Of a stretch of DNA of 64,000 bases, positions 45,456 through 54,180 are shown piece after piece. Each line of letters starts with the position of its first letter. Within the stretch, counting starts at the first letter, position 1. The position numbers and the translations under genes are program-made. The notes below the pieces were generated by a model that saw only the letters and a list, made by a program, of their open reading frames with translations, had not been told where the DNA came from and made no database searches. The DNA lies in the NCBI GenBank assembly GCA_028821395.1, contig JAPPGP010000125.1:1-64000 (forward strand), given 5' to 3'. Origin of the DNA: Defluviicoccus sp. (lineage in GTDB: Bacteria; Pseudomonadota; Alphaproteobacteria; MPNO01).

Positions 45456-46445
45456 ATGCACAGAATCCTTTGGGCCATCGCCGCGGCAGCGGTGCTGACC
45501 ACAAGCAACGCGGCGATCGCTCCCTCGGCGGGCGCCGAGGAAGTGCTGCGCGCCGTCACGGCGTTCAACAGGAACGTGCGCACGCCGAAGAGCTTCCTTC
45601 GCTTCGTCGACGTCGTGAACCGGGAAATGAAGGGTTCGCTCCGCATCGACTACGCCGGCGGCCCCGAGGTCATCCCGCCGCGCGAGCAGGCGGTCGCCGT
45701 TCGCAACGGCGCCATCGACATCGTCTACGCGCCGCCCAACTTCTATCTCGGCATCGTGCCCGAGGGCGGCGCGCTCGGCGCCAGCGACAAGACGCCGATG
45801 GAGGTCCGCGCCAATGGCGGTTTCGCCATGCTGGCCGACATCATGCGCAAGAAGCTCAACGCCCACTTTCTGGCCTGGAGCGATGCCGGTCTCGGCTTCC
45901 ACATCTTCCTGACCAGGAAGCCCAAGATGATGAACGGGTCGGTCGACCTGTCCGGTCTCAAGCTGCGCTCCACCCCGATCACCAACAAGTTCTTCTCGGG
46001 GCTCGGCGCGACCAACGTCCAGATGTTCATCGGCGACATCTACTCGGCGCTCGAGCGCGGGCTCATCGACGGGTTGGGGACGCCGCTCTTCGTGGTCAAC
46101 GACTTCTCCTGGGACAAGTTCATCAAGTACCGGATCGATCCCGGATTCCTCCAGGTGGACATCGCGACCGTGGTCCACCTCAAGAAGTGGAACGCGCTGC
46201 CGGAAGCCACCCGCGCCAAGCTGCAGCGCCTGGCGATCGAGAACGAGAAGATCTCCTACGACGCGTTCCAGAAGGACCAGCAGGCGCTCCGCGCCGAGCA
46301 GGCCAAGCGCGGCTTGGAGACGATCGCGCTCCAGGGCGAGGCGGCGCGCAAGTTCCGTGCCGCAGCGTTCGAGAATTTGTGGGCGGACATCAAGCGGCGC
46401 TCGCCGGATATGGCCGATCGGCTGCGCGCCAAGTTCTACAACTAG
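45456..46445 (+). CDS. TRAP transporter solute-binding protein (second system)
   Basis: A 329-residue DctP-family receptor. The signal peptide ends near SAGAEEV (about 26). GGGGAGGAAAC is a strong ribosome site before ATG 45456. The segment VNREMKGSLRIDYAGGPEVIP and LKLRSTPITNKFFSGLGA are typical. Co-directional with the Rieske genes, it probably supplies their substrate. Its permease genes lie on the opposite strand just beyond a hairpin, an unusual split arrangement. Confidence 0.88.
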   Translation: MHRILWAIAAAAVLTTSNAAIAPSAGAEEVLRAVTAFNRNVRTPKSFLRFVDVVNREMKGSLRIDYAGGPEVIPPREQAVAVRNGAIDIVYAPPNFYLGIVPEGGALGASDKTPMEVRANGGFAMLADIMRKKLNAHFLAWSDAGLGFHIFLTRKPKMMNGSVDLSGLKLRSTPITNKFFSGLGATNVQMFIGDIYSALERGLIDGLGTPLFVVNDFSWDKFIKYRIDPGFLQVDIATVVHLKKWNALPEATRAKLQRLAIENEKISYDAFQKDQQALRAEQAKRGLETIALQGEAARKFRAAAFENLWADIKRRSPDMADRLRAKFYN

Positions 46446-46456
46446 GGTTCTCGCTG

Positions 46457-46482
46457 CCGGGCGGCGCGAGCGCGCCGCCCGG
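46457..46482. terminator. Perfect 12-bp hairpin between convergent TRAP genes
   Basis: CCGGGCGGCGCG (46457-46468), two-base loop AG, CGCGCCGCCCGG (46471-46482). It separates the convergent binding-protein and large-permease genes, so it can act on both transcripts. No T run on either side. Confidence 0.6.
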
Positions 46483-46491
46483 TATCGGGCC

Positions 46492-47805
46492 TCAGTCCAT
46501 CAGGCCGGGCAGCAGCGTCGCGATCTCCGGCACCGCGATGAGGATCAGCACCAGGAGTATCGCGCTTCCGACATAGGGAAGCGCCGCGACCGCCACCTCG
46601 ACCAGGGTCGTTCCCTTCGGCGCGACACCCATCAGCACGAACAGTCCGAGACCGAAGGGCGGCGTCGCCAGGCTGATCTCCAGCGCAAGCAGCATTATCA
46701 CGCCGAACCAGATCAGGTCGAAGCCGAGCGCCTGGGCGAGCGGGAAGAAGATCGGGACGGTCAGCATCATGATCGACACCTGCTCCATCAGCATGCCGAG
46801 GAACAGGAGGATCGCGAACATCACCAGCAACAGCAGGATCGGCGCCACCTCCTGCCCTGTCGCCCAGCGCACCATCCCCGAACTCGCGCCGGACAGCGCG
46901 AGGATCTGGCTGAAGGTGGCCGATCCGGTGATGATCAGAAACACCATCGCGGTGACCTTGAGGGCGTTCAAGAGCGAGGTTCTGACGGCCTCGACGGTGA
47001 GGGAGCCGAAGGCGGCGGCGAGGATCAGCACGCCGAGAACGCCGAACGCCGCCGATTCCGACGGCGTGGCCACGCCGAGCAGGATCAGCCCGATCACCAT
47101 GAAGACGATCACCCCCATCGGCAGGATGTTGGTCGCGACCAGGCGCAGCTTCTCGCCGAGGGATACGCGTTCCACGGCATATTGAGGCGCGGCGTCGGGA
47201 TCGATTCGCACCTGGACATAGATCACCGCGACGTACATGGCGGCGAGCAGCAGCCCCGGCAGTACGCCGGCGATCAGCAGCTTGCCGATATCGATCCGCG
47301 CGATGCTGCCCAGCAGCACGGCGAGCCCCGACGGCGGGATGATCATCGCGAGCCCGCCGGTGCCGAGGATCGGCCCCATCGCGAGGTGCTTCTTGTAGCC
47401 CCGCCTGGCCATCTCCGGCAGCATCAGCGCCCCCAGCATGGCCGTCGAGGCCATGCTGGCCCCGGTCAGCGCGGCGAAGGTCGTGCCGCCGGCAACCGTC
47501 AGGTAGGAAAGCCGTCCGGGCAATCGCCCGAACAGCCGGTCGAAGGCATCGAATACGCGGGCCGCGAGGCCGGTGCGGAAGAACAGCTCGCCCATCAGGA
47601 GGAAGAGCGGCAGTGGGACGAGCACGAAGACCGTCACCGCGTTGGTGGCGTTGGCGGAGAGCTGCTTGAGCCCGGTCTCGAACCCCATATAGAGCGTCAC
47701 GCCGATGACGCTCACCCCGAGGAAGGCGAACGCCACCGGCATGCCGAGCAGCATCAAGCCGACGACGAGGCCCATCAGCAGACCGCCGGCCTCGAACCAC
47801 GCCAC
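46492..47805 (-). CDS. TRAP transporter large permease (DctM family, second system)
   Basis: A 437-residue membrane protein with about 12 spans. GASMASTAMLGALMLPEMARRGY and GTGGLAMIIPPSGLAVLLGS are the DctM hallmarks. The start is GTG 47805, three bases after the small-permease stop. Forms the channel with the DctQ-like protein, serving the receptor encoded convergently. Confidence 0.9.
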   Translation of the reverse strand: MAWFEAGGLLMGLVVGLMLLGMPVAFAFLGVSVIGVTLYMGFETGLKQLSANATNAVTVFVLVPLPLFLLMGELFFRTGLAARVFDAFDRLFGRLPGRLSYLTVAGGTTFAALTGASMASTAMLGALMLPEMARRGYKKHLAMGPILGTGGLAMIIPPSGLAVLLGSIARIDIGKLLIAGVLPGLLLAAMYVAVIYVQVRIDPDAAPQYAVERVSLGEKLRLVATNILPMGVIVFMVIGLILLGVATPSESAAFGVLGVLILAAAFGSLTVEAVRTSLLNALKVTAMVFLIITGSATFSQILALSGASSGMVRWATGQEVAPILLLLVMFAILLFLGMLMEQVSIMMLTVPIFFPLAQALGFDLIWFGVIMLLALEISLATPPFGLGLFVLMGVAPKGTTLVEVAVAALPYVGSAILLVLILIAVPEIATLLPGLMD

Positions 47806-47808
47806 GGC

Positions 47809-48315
47809 TCAGATTCCTTCCCTGTCGGCGCCCGCATACATGTCGTCGAACCCGGCGAGGAAGCGCGCGAACTCCACGGCGCAGAGACCGAACCCGAGCG
47901 GCAGCGAGGCGAACAGGAGCCATCGCGGCATGTCGATCGAGCGCACGTCGAACTCGCCGAGCCGGAACGCCTCGAGCCCCATCGACGCGGCGTAGTAGCC
48001 GATGGCGAGGCAGATCGCGATGCAGCCCGCATAGACCAGCCTGCCTGCGAGCCGCCGCGCGAATCGCGGCAGGACCGTCAGCAGGGAGGTGACGAACACG
48101 TGCGCCTTGCGGCGGACCAGCCAGGGCGCGGCCAGCATGGTCATGAAGAGCAGCGCGTACTCGGTCAGCGCGCTCACCCAGTAGGGCGGCTGGAACCCGA
48201 GCGTCCTGACGACGACGTCGTAGACGATCGCCAGGAAGACGAGGCCGAGCAGCGCGCAGGCAAGCCCGGCCAGAGCCCCGATCAGCGCTTCGTATGCTTT
48301 CCCGATCCGGGCCAT
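47809..48315 (-). CDS. TRAP transporter small permease (DctQ family, second system)
   Basis: A 168-residue four-span protein. FLAIVYDVVVRTLGFQPPYWVSALTEYALLF-like spacing (VYDVVVRTLG, then ALTEYALLFMTM) fits DctQ. GGAGG precedes ATG 48315; the longer upstream frame is hydrophilic and unrelated. It opens the two-gene permease operon. The 249-base gap upstream (48316-48564) shows no clear promoter. Confidence 0.85.
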   Translation of the reverse strand: MARIGKAYEALIGALAGLACALLGLVFLAIVYDVVVRTLGFQPPYWVSALTEYALLFMTMLAAPWLVRRKAHVFVTSLLTVLPRFARRLAGRLVYAGCIAICLAIGYYAASMGLEAFRLGEFDVRSIDMPRWLLFASLPLGFGLCAVEFARFLAGFDDMYAGADREGI

Positions 48316-48564
48316 GCCCGGGCGCCTCCGCGGACAAGGAGCCTTCCGCCGCTCACCCACGCCTCCCTCTTGTTCCTTGCGAGCTTCGAGCGCGGCAGGG
48401 TCACACCGGGAAGTATGGCATGCAACGGAGACTTTGGCTCCCGTTGGCCGGCTGCGACCCCGGTCGTGGCGAGGGAGCGAGGGTCCGGGAGCCGCCCCAA
48501 CCCGGCGAACCCGTGAGCTCGCCCAAGCAGCCGTCATGCCGTCCACCCGGGCAACCTCGGACAC

Positions 48565-49497
48565 TCAGGTCTTGCGGAACGGAATCCCGATCGCCGCGGG
48601 ACCCTGGCTCTTGCCGCCGACGACGACGAGGATCGCCAGCGTCAGCACATAGGGAAACATCAGCATGAACTGGTGCGGAACCCCGAGCCCGACTGCCTGG
48701 CCCCGGAACTGCAGCGCATCCGCGGCGCCGAAGATCAGGCACGCGATCATCCCGCCGACCGGGTGCCAGCGCCCGAAGATCAGCGCCGCGAGCGCGATGA
48801 ACCCGCGTCCGGCCACCATCTCGTCCTGGAAGAAGTGAAGCTGTCCGAGGGAGAGGAACGCGCCGCCGGCACCCGCCAGCGCGCCGGACAGCACGGTGCA
48901 GGCGTAGCGTACGCGAAGCGGGTCGACGCCGACCGACGAGGCGGCCTGGGGATGCTCGCCCACCGCGGTGATCATCAGCCCCCAGCGGGTCCGGAAGAGG
49001 ATCACCCACATGAGAGGGACCAGCAGGAAGGCGAGATAGACCAGCGCGTGCTGATGGAACAGGACCGGGCCGAGGAGCGGCAGATCGGCCAGCAGGGGCA
49101 GCGAGACCGGGTCGAAATGCGGCACCACCCTCTGCTGTTCCTTGAGGCCGAAGACGATGCGGATGAGGAAGCTCGACAGGCCGAGGCCGAGAAGATTGAT
49201 CGCCGTGCCCGACACGATCTGGTTGGCGCCGAGAGAGATCGAGACGAAGCCGTGGATCCATGCGATCAGCGCCCCGGCGAGGACGCCGCAGGCAAAGCCG
49301 AGCCAGGGCGAGCCGATGAACCAGGCGCCGAACACGCCGGTCAGCGCGGCCATCAGCATGGTGCCTTCGAGGCCGATATTGATGATGCCCGCCCGCTCGT
49401 TGAGGATCCCGCCGAGCGTGGCGAACAACAGCGGCGTCGCCAGCCGGATCGTGGCGGCGAAGTAGTCCGGATCGAGCACGCCGAGAAACACGTCCAT
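48565..49497 (-). CDS. BMP-type ABC transporter permease 2 (NupQ-like)
   Basis: A 310-residue permease of the branched-chain/simple-sugar fold used by nucleoside importers (BPD_transp_2). LFATLGGILNERAGIINIGLEGTMLM is the hallmark N-terminal region (here from about residue 25). It is the last gene of the leftward BMP-type operon, 10 bases after the other permease. Confidence 0.9.
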   Translation of the reverse strand: MDVFLGVLDPDYFAATIRLATPLLFATLGGILNERAGIINIGLEGTMLMAALTGVFGAWFIGSPWLGFACGVLAGALIAWIHGFVSISLGANQIVSGTAINLLGLGLSSFLIRIVFGLKEQQRVVPHFDPVSLPLLADLPLLGPVLFHQHALVYLAFLLVPLMWVILFRTRWGLMITAVGEHPQAASSVGVDPLRVRYACTVLSGALAGAGGAFLSLGQLHFFQDEMVAGRGFIALAALIFGRWHPVGGMIACLIFGAADALQFRGQAVGLGVPHQFMLMFPYVLTLAILVVVGGKSQGPAAIGIPFRKT

Positions 49498-49507
49498 TGC
49501 CCGCCCC

Positions 49508-50560
49508 TCAGCCGCGCTGCCGCCGCCGGTACCATTCGAGCACCGCCACGCACAGGATGAACAGGATGACCATGCCCTGGATCACCAGGATCAGCGAGGT
49601 CGGCAGCCCGGTCGTTCTCTGCATGTGGTTGGCGCCGACCCGGAGCGCGGCGAACAGGAAGGCGGCGAACACCACGCCGATCGGATCGGACCGGCCGAGG
49701 AACGCCACCGCGATTCCGTCGAAGCCGTAGCCCGGGGAGAAGAAGTCGAGCAGGCGGTACTGGCCGCCGATCATTTCGGCGGTGCCGGCAAGCCCCGCGA
49801 GCCCGCCGGAGACGCTCATCGCCCCGAACACGTAGCGGTTGACGGGCACCCCGGCGAAGCGCGCGGTTCCCGTCGATTCTCCGACCGCGCGCAGCTTCAG
49901 CCCGAACGGCGTGCGCCACAGCACATAGGCCGTGACGAGGGCGAAACCGACGGCGATGAAGATGGCGATCGAGAGGTCCGACTTGGCGTACAGCACCGGA
50001 AGCCGCGCGCTCTCGGCGACCATGGCCGTCTGGTGGAAGAAGCCGGGCGGCTCGGCGAGCGGGCCGTGCACCAAATAGCTCACGAAGAATATCGCGACGA
50101 AGTTGAGCATGATCGTCGAGATGATCTCGTTGATGCCGCGCGCGGCGCGCAGATAGCCCGCGATCCCGCCCCACGCGGCGCCGGCGAGGAACCCGCCGGC
50201 GATGGCGAACGCGATGTGGAGGACCGCCGGCAGGCCGGTGAGGTAGATGCCGATGACCACGCTCGCCAGCGCGCCGGCGTAGAGCTGCCCCTCGGCGCCG
50301 ATATTGAGCAGGTTGCAGCGGAAGGCGAAGGCCACGGCGAGCCCGGTGAAGATCAGCGGGGTGGTGCGCGCGAGCGTGTTTCCGAGCGCGAACCCGTCGC
50401 CGACGGCGCCTTGCAGCAGCGCCCAGTAGGCCGCGAGAGGGTCGGCGCCGGCGAGCAGGATCAGCACCGCGCTCGCGGCCAGGGCAAGCACGATCGCGGC
50501 GAGCGAAATCGATGTCGCGCGCAGGACCTCGGGGATACGCGCGGTCGCGGCCTGGCTCAC
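49508..50560 (-). CDS. BMP-type ABC transporter permease 1 (NupP-like)
   Basis: A 350-residue permease partner. TTPLIFTGLAVAFAFRCNLL followed by NIGAEGQLYAGA is the conserved NupP-type core, and GINEIISTIMLNFVA follows. GTG 50560 overlaps the ATPase stop (GTGA); the much longer open frame upstream lies inside the ATPase gene. Confidence 0.9.
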   Translation of the reverse strand: MSQAATARIPEVLRATSISLAAIVLALAASAVLILLAGADPLAAYWALLQGAVGDGFALGNTLARTTPLIFTGLAVAFAFRCNLLNIGAEGQLYAGALASVVIGIYLTGLPAVLHIAFAIAGGFLAGAAWGGIAGYLRAARGINEIISTIMLNFVAIFFVSYLVHGPLAEPPGFFHQTAMVAESARLPVLYAKSDLSIAIFIAVGFALVTAYVLWRTPFGLKLRAVGESTGTARFAGVPVNRYVFGAMSVSGGLAGLAGTAEMIGGQYRLLDFFSPGYGFDGIAVAFLGRSDPIGVVFAAFLFAALRVGANHMQRTTGLPTSLILVIQGMVILFILCVAVLEWYRRRQRG

Positions 50561-52083
50561 GATGTGCTCCGCGTCGCGGCCTCGCCGAGCGCCATCCCCG
50601 CCATCATCAACCCGACGGTCTCGCGAGTCGTCTCCTCGGCTTCCACCGGCCCCATCGCCCGACCCTCGTACATCACCAGTATCCGGTCGCTGAGGGCGAG
50701 GACCTCGTCGAGCTCGGTGGAGACCAGGAGGATCGCCATGCCCTCGTCGCGTGCGGCCAGCAGACGCCGGTGGACGTATTCGGTCGCGCCCACGTCGAGC
50801 CCGCGGGTCGGCTGCGCCGCCAGCAGCAGCTTCGGGCGGAGACCGAGCTCGCGCGCAAGCACGAGCTTTTGCTGATTTCCCCCGGACAGCGCGGAGGCCG
50901 GGATGTCGGCACCCGGCGCCGCGATCGAGAAGGTGTCGATCGCCCGCGACGCGGCCTCGCGCATCGCGCCCACGCGGAGCCAGAAGGGCGAGCCGAACGG
51001 CGGGCGGTCGCTCGACTTGAGGGCCAGGTTCTCCCACAGCCGGAAGGACATCAGGAGGCCGGTCTGGTGGCGGTCCTCGGTGACATGGCCGATATTTCGG
51101 AACCGCCCGCCGCGCGAGGCGGCGAGCCCGGCCAGGTCGAGGCTGCCCCCTTCGACGGCGCGCACGCCGGCGATCGCCTCGGTCAGCTCCTTCTGGCCGT
51201 TGCCGTCGACCCCGGCGATGCCGAGGATCTCGCCCTCGAACAGCGAAAACCCGACGCCGTCGACCGCGCGCAGGCCCCGGTCGTCCCGGACGCTCAGGTC
51301 TTCGATCCGCAAGACCGGGGCGCCCGGCCGGTTGCCGCGCCTGCGCGGCGGGACGATGTCGCGGCCCACCATCAGCCGCGCCAGCTCGGACGGGTCGGTG
51401 TCGGCGGCGGCCACCGTGCCGGCGAGCCGGCCGCCGCGCAGCACGCTGATCCGGTCGGCCACCTCCATCACCTCGTTGAGCTTGTGCGAGATGAAGATGA
51501 CCGCCTTGCCGCTCGCCGCCAGGCTCTGCAGGACGCCGATCAGGTGTTCCACCTCCGACGGCGCGAGCACCGCCGTCGGCTCGTCGAGGATCAGCAGATC
51601 GGCATCGCGGTAGAGCGCCTTCAGGATCTCCACCCGTTGCTGGGCACCGACGGGGAGTTGCCACACCTCGGCGCCGGTGTCGATGTCGAGCCCGTGCGCC
51701 GCGGCGAGCTGCCGGATTCGGGCGGCCGCCGTCTTGAGGTCGAGCAGCGGGCTGCCCGGTGCGTTTGCGGTCTTGAGCCCGAGCACGATGTTCTCGACCA
51801 CGGTGAGCGGCGGGACCAGCATGAAATGCTGGTGCACCATGCCGATTCCGGCGGCGATGGCGTCGACCGGCGAGGCGAAGCCGACCTCTTCCCCTTCCAG
51901 CAGAATGCGCCCGGAATCCGGCCGGTGCAGCCCGTAGAGCACGTTCATCAGGGTCGTCTTGCCGGACCCGTTCTCCCCCAGCAGGGCGTGGACCTCTCCC
52001 CGGTCGACCGAGAGGTCGACGCGGTCGTTGGCGACCACGCCCGGGAAGGTCTTGGTGATCCGCTCCATGCGCAAGAGGGACAT
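50557..52083 (-). CDS. BMP-type ABC transporter double ATPase (NupO/RbsA-like)
   Basis: A 508-residue ATPase with two nucleotide-binding domains. The first has Walker A GENGSGKTT, signature LPVGAQQRVEILKAL and Walker B LLILDEPTAVL. The second has a degenerate Walker A, GVDGNGQKELTEA, and the signature LSGGNQQKLVLARELG, as in the sugar/nucleoside (CUT2-like) importers. It lies between the binding-protein gene and the coupled permease. Confidence 0.92.
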   Translation of the reverse strand: MSLLRMERITKTFPGVVANDRVDLSVDRGEVHALLGENGSGKTTLMNVLYGLHRPDSGRILLEGEEVGFASPVDAIAAGIGMVHQHFMLVPPLTVVENIVLGLKTANAPGSPLLDLKTAAARIRQLAAAHGLDIDTGAEVWQLPVGAQQRVEILKALYRDADLLILDEPTAVLAPSEVEHLIGVLQSLAASGKAVIFISHKLNEVMEVADRISVLRGGRLAGTVAAADTDPSELARLMVGRDIVPPRRRGNRPGAPVLRIEDLSVRDDRGLRAVDGVGFSLFEGEILGIAGVDGNGQKELTEAIAGVRAVEGGSLDLAGLAASRGGRFRNIGHVTEDRHQTGLLMSFRLWENLALKSSDRPPFGSPFWLRVGAMREAASRAIDTFSIAAPGADIPASALSGGNQQKLVLARELGLRPKLLLAAQPTRGLDVGATEYVHRRLLAARDEGMAILLVSTELDEVLALSDRILVMYEGRAMGPVEAEETTRETVGLMMAGMALGEAATRSTS

Positions 52084-52113
52084 CGCCGGGTTCCCCGGGA
52101 AACGGAACGAAGA

Positions 52114-52139
52114 CGCCCGCCGCCTCGTGGCGGCGGGCG
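52114..52139 (-). terminator. Perfect 11-bp hairpin after the BMP binding-protein gene
   Basis: CGCCCGCCGCC (52114-52124), loop TCGT, GGCGGCGGGCG (52129-52139), 20 bases beyond the binding-protein stop on the minus strand. No T run. Likely to stabilise the upstream message or partly terminate. Confidence 0.55.
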
Positions 52140-52159
52140 CCGTCGGGCTGCCGGCCGGG

Positions 52160-53182
52160 CTAGAGCTTGTTGATCTTCTGCTTCATCAGCGCCGGCACGT
52201 TGGGCGCGGGGACCTTGACCGCGCCCGACTTGATGTCGGCGACCAGCTTGGCGATCTCTGCCTTCACGTTCTCCGGCACCATGGGGCCGTAGGGCCCGAC
52301 CTCGAGCACGCCGGAGGCGAGGCCGAAGCGGTTGGGCCCCGGGTTGAACTTGCCGGCGACCACCGACTTGATCGATTTGAGCAGCATGTCGTCGACCTTG
52401 ATCACCGCCGAGGAGACGACGAGATCGGGGGCGAGGCTCCGCTGGTCGGCGAAATAGCCGATCACCGGCACCTTCTTCTCCTTCGCCGCCTGGATCACCC
52501 CGAGCCCCGTCGCGTCCGCCATGTGGGCGACGATATCGGCGCCCTGCGAGATCACAGCGCGCGCCGCCTCCTTGCCCTTGACCGCGTCATAGAAGGTGCC
52601 GGTATAGATGGCGACGAATTTCGCCTCGGGCTTGGCGGCCAGAACCCCCTGGCGGAAGGCATCCACCTGGATGCGAATCGGCGGGATCTCCCAGCCGCCG
52701 ACCGCGCCGATGACATCGGCCTTGCTGAGCTTCGCCGCCAACTGGCCTGTCACGTAGAACAGCTCCTGGAACGAGACGTAGAGATTGGCGAGGTTTTTGG
52801 CCTTGCCCGAGCCGTAAGTGTTGAAGAAATACTTGTCGGGGTTCTCGGCGGCGACCTTGGCGATGGCGTCGCCCCACTGGAACCCGTGGGCGTAGATCAC
52901 GTTGTAGCCCCGATTGGCGTAGTCGCGCAGCGTGGCGACGAAATCGGGCCGCTTGACGCTCTCCGAGAACGCCACCTCGACCTTGTCGCCCAGGGTCTTC
53001 TCGATCAGCATCAGCCCGGCATGCGCGCTGGCGTTGAAGCCCTTGTCGCTGACGGCGCCGGGCAGCGCCAGCGCCACCTTGAGCTTCTCCGCGCCGGCTG
53101 CGCTTGCCGACAGGGCGAGACCGGTGGCGGCGCAAACCGCGAGCAGGGTCCTCATACCGAATGGGTTGAATTTGTCTCGCAT
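52160..53182 (-). CDS. BMP-family periplasmic substrate-binding protein
   Basis: A 340-residue Bmp/PnrA-type receptor for nucleosides or nucleobases. The signal peptide (to about residue 30, SASAAG-AEKL) has no clear lipobox, so it is probably periplasmic rather than a lipoprotein. KVALALPGAVSDKGFNASAH is the ligand-loop start and VIGYFADQRSLAPDLVVSS-like sequence near residue 245 is typical. First gene of the four-gene operon, with a good promoter upstream. The divergent cytosine-deaminase-like gene supports a base or nucleoside-like ligand. Confidence 0.9.
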   Translation of the reverse strand: MRDKFNPFGMRTLLAVCAATGLALSASAAGAEKLKVALALPGAVSDKGFNASAHAGLMLIEKTLGDKVEVAFSESVKRPDFVATLRDYANRGYNVIYAHGFQWGDAIAKVAAENPDKYFFNTYGSGKAKNLANLYVSFQELFYVTGQLAAKLSKADVIGAVGGWEIPPIRIQVDAFRQGVLAAKPEAKFVAIYTGTFYDAVKGKEAARAVISQGADIVAHMADATGLGVIQAAKEKKVPVIGYFADQRSLAPDLVVSSAVIKVDDMLLKSIKSVVAGKFNPGPNRFGLASGVLEVGPYGPMVPENVKAEIAKLVADIKSGAVKVPAPNVPALMKQKINKL

Positions 53183-53228
53183 TGGCCGTTCCTCCGGTGG
53201 GTTGTTGTCGTTCTACAAGGCCGGCGAA

Positions 53229-53256
53229 AGTGTAAGTCGCGGCGAGTCCGCGTCAA
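53229..53256 (-). promoter_or_regulatory. Candidate promoter of the BMP-type importer operon
   Basis: On the minus strand TTGACG (53256-53251) and TACACT (53234-53229) are separated by 16 bases, about 45 bases before the ATG at 53182. Confidence 0.5.
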
Positions 53257-53332
53257 TAGATGCCACTTGCGGGGCGGGCCTCGCCTTCCGAGAATTCGCG
53301 GATGCCGTCCTGCACGGGAGCGCCCGCCCGTC

Positions 53333-54157
53333 ATGCTGACACTCTACCGCGACCATAACGCGGTCTGTTGCCACAAGGTCGAGCTGGTCCTGGCCGAGAA
53401 GGGGCTCGACTACGAGACCGTCACGGTTCCGCTGTTCCTGAGCGCGCAGTACGACCCGGACTATCTCCGCATGAACCCGCGCGGCGTGGTGCCGACCCTG
53501 GTGCATGATGGCGCGACGATCGTCGAATCGACCGTCATCTGCGAATATCTGGACGAGACCTTTCCCGCCCCGCCGCTGATGCCCGGCGATCCGGCCGGGC
53601 GCGCGGAGGTTCGTCGATGGACCAAGCTGGTCGACGAGGAAATCCACGAAGCCGGCTCGGTCTTAAGCTTCTGCGCCATGTTCCGCGACCGCATGCTGGC
53701 GATGGAAGAGGCGGAGCGGGAAGCGCGGTTTCGCAACGTGGGCGACCCGGTCCGCGAGGATTTCTACCGGTCCTCGGTCGAGGACGGCGTCGCCTCGCGC
53801 TACGCGTTCAGGGCCGTTGCCGCCTATGAGAGGCTGGTCCGGGAGCTGGAGGCCCGGCTGGCGGCGACCGGAAGCTGGCTCGCCGGAGACCGGTACACGC
53901 TCGCCGAGGCGGCGGTGACGCCCTATTTTGCCCGTGTTGAATATCTCGGTCTGCTCGATATCTGGACCGCCGGCCGTCCGGCGACCGCGGCCTGGTGGGG
54001 CCGGATCAAGGCGCGGACGAGCTTCCGGGCGGTCCTGACCGGGACGCTCTCGACTGCCGACCTCGCGGAGATGAGCGCCTCCGGGGACAAGATCCGAACC
54101 CGAGTCGAGGCGCGGCGCGACGAGTACCTGCGCGCCTATGCCTCGCTCCTCGCCTGA
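53333..54157 (+). CDS. Glutathione S-transferase family protein
   Basis: A 274-residue protein with an N-terminal thioredoxin-like domain (LTLYRDHNAVCCHKVELVLAEKG; NPRGVVPTLVHDGATIVEST with the cis-Pro and glutathione-binding Glu-Ser) and a helical C-terminal domain. A serine/cysteine in the N-terminal helix may be the catalytic residue. ATG 53333 follows GGGAG at longer spacing; the longer frame upstream lies opposite the importer genes. It forms a unit with the deaminase-like gene 23 bases downstream. Detoxification or a thiol-dependent catabolic step. Confidence 0.87.
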   Translation: MLTLYRDHNAVCCHKVELVLAEKGLDYETVTVPLFLSAQYDPDYLRMNPRGVVPTLVHDGATIVESTVICEYLDETFPAPPLMPGDPAGRAEVRRWTKLVDEEIHEAGSVLSFCAMFRDRMLAMEEAEREARFRNVGDPVREDFYRSSVEDGVASRYAFRAVAAYERLVRELEARLAATGSWLAGDRYTLAEAAVTPYFARVEYLGLLDIWTAGRPATAAWWGRIKARTSFRAVLTGTLSTADLAEMSASGDKIRTRVEARRDEYLRAYASLLA

Positions 54158-54180
54158 CCACATAGCCTCGGAGAAAGACG

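Noticed and set aside
46357-48516. 719-codon forward frame across the TRAP permease genes
   Set aside because: Composition is His/Arg/Glu/Gln shadow sequence of membrane-protein codons on the other strand.
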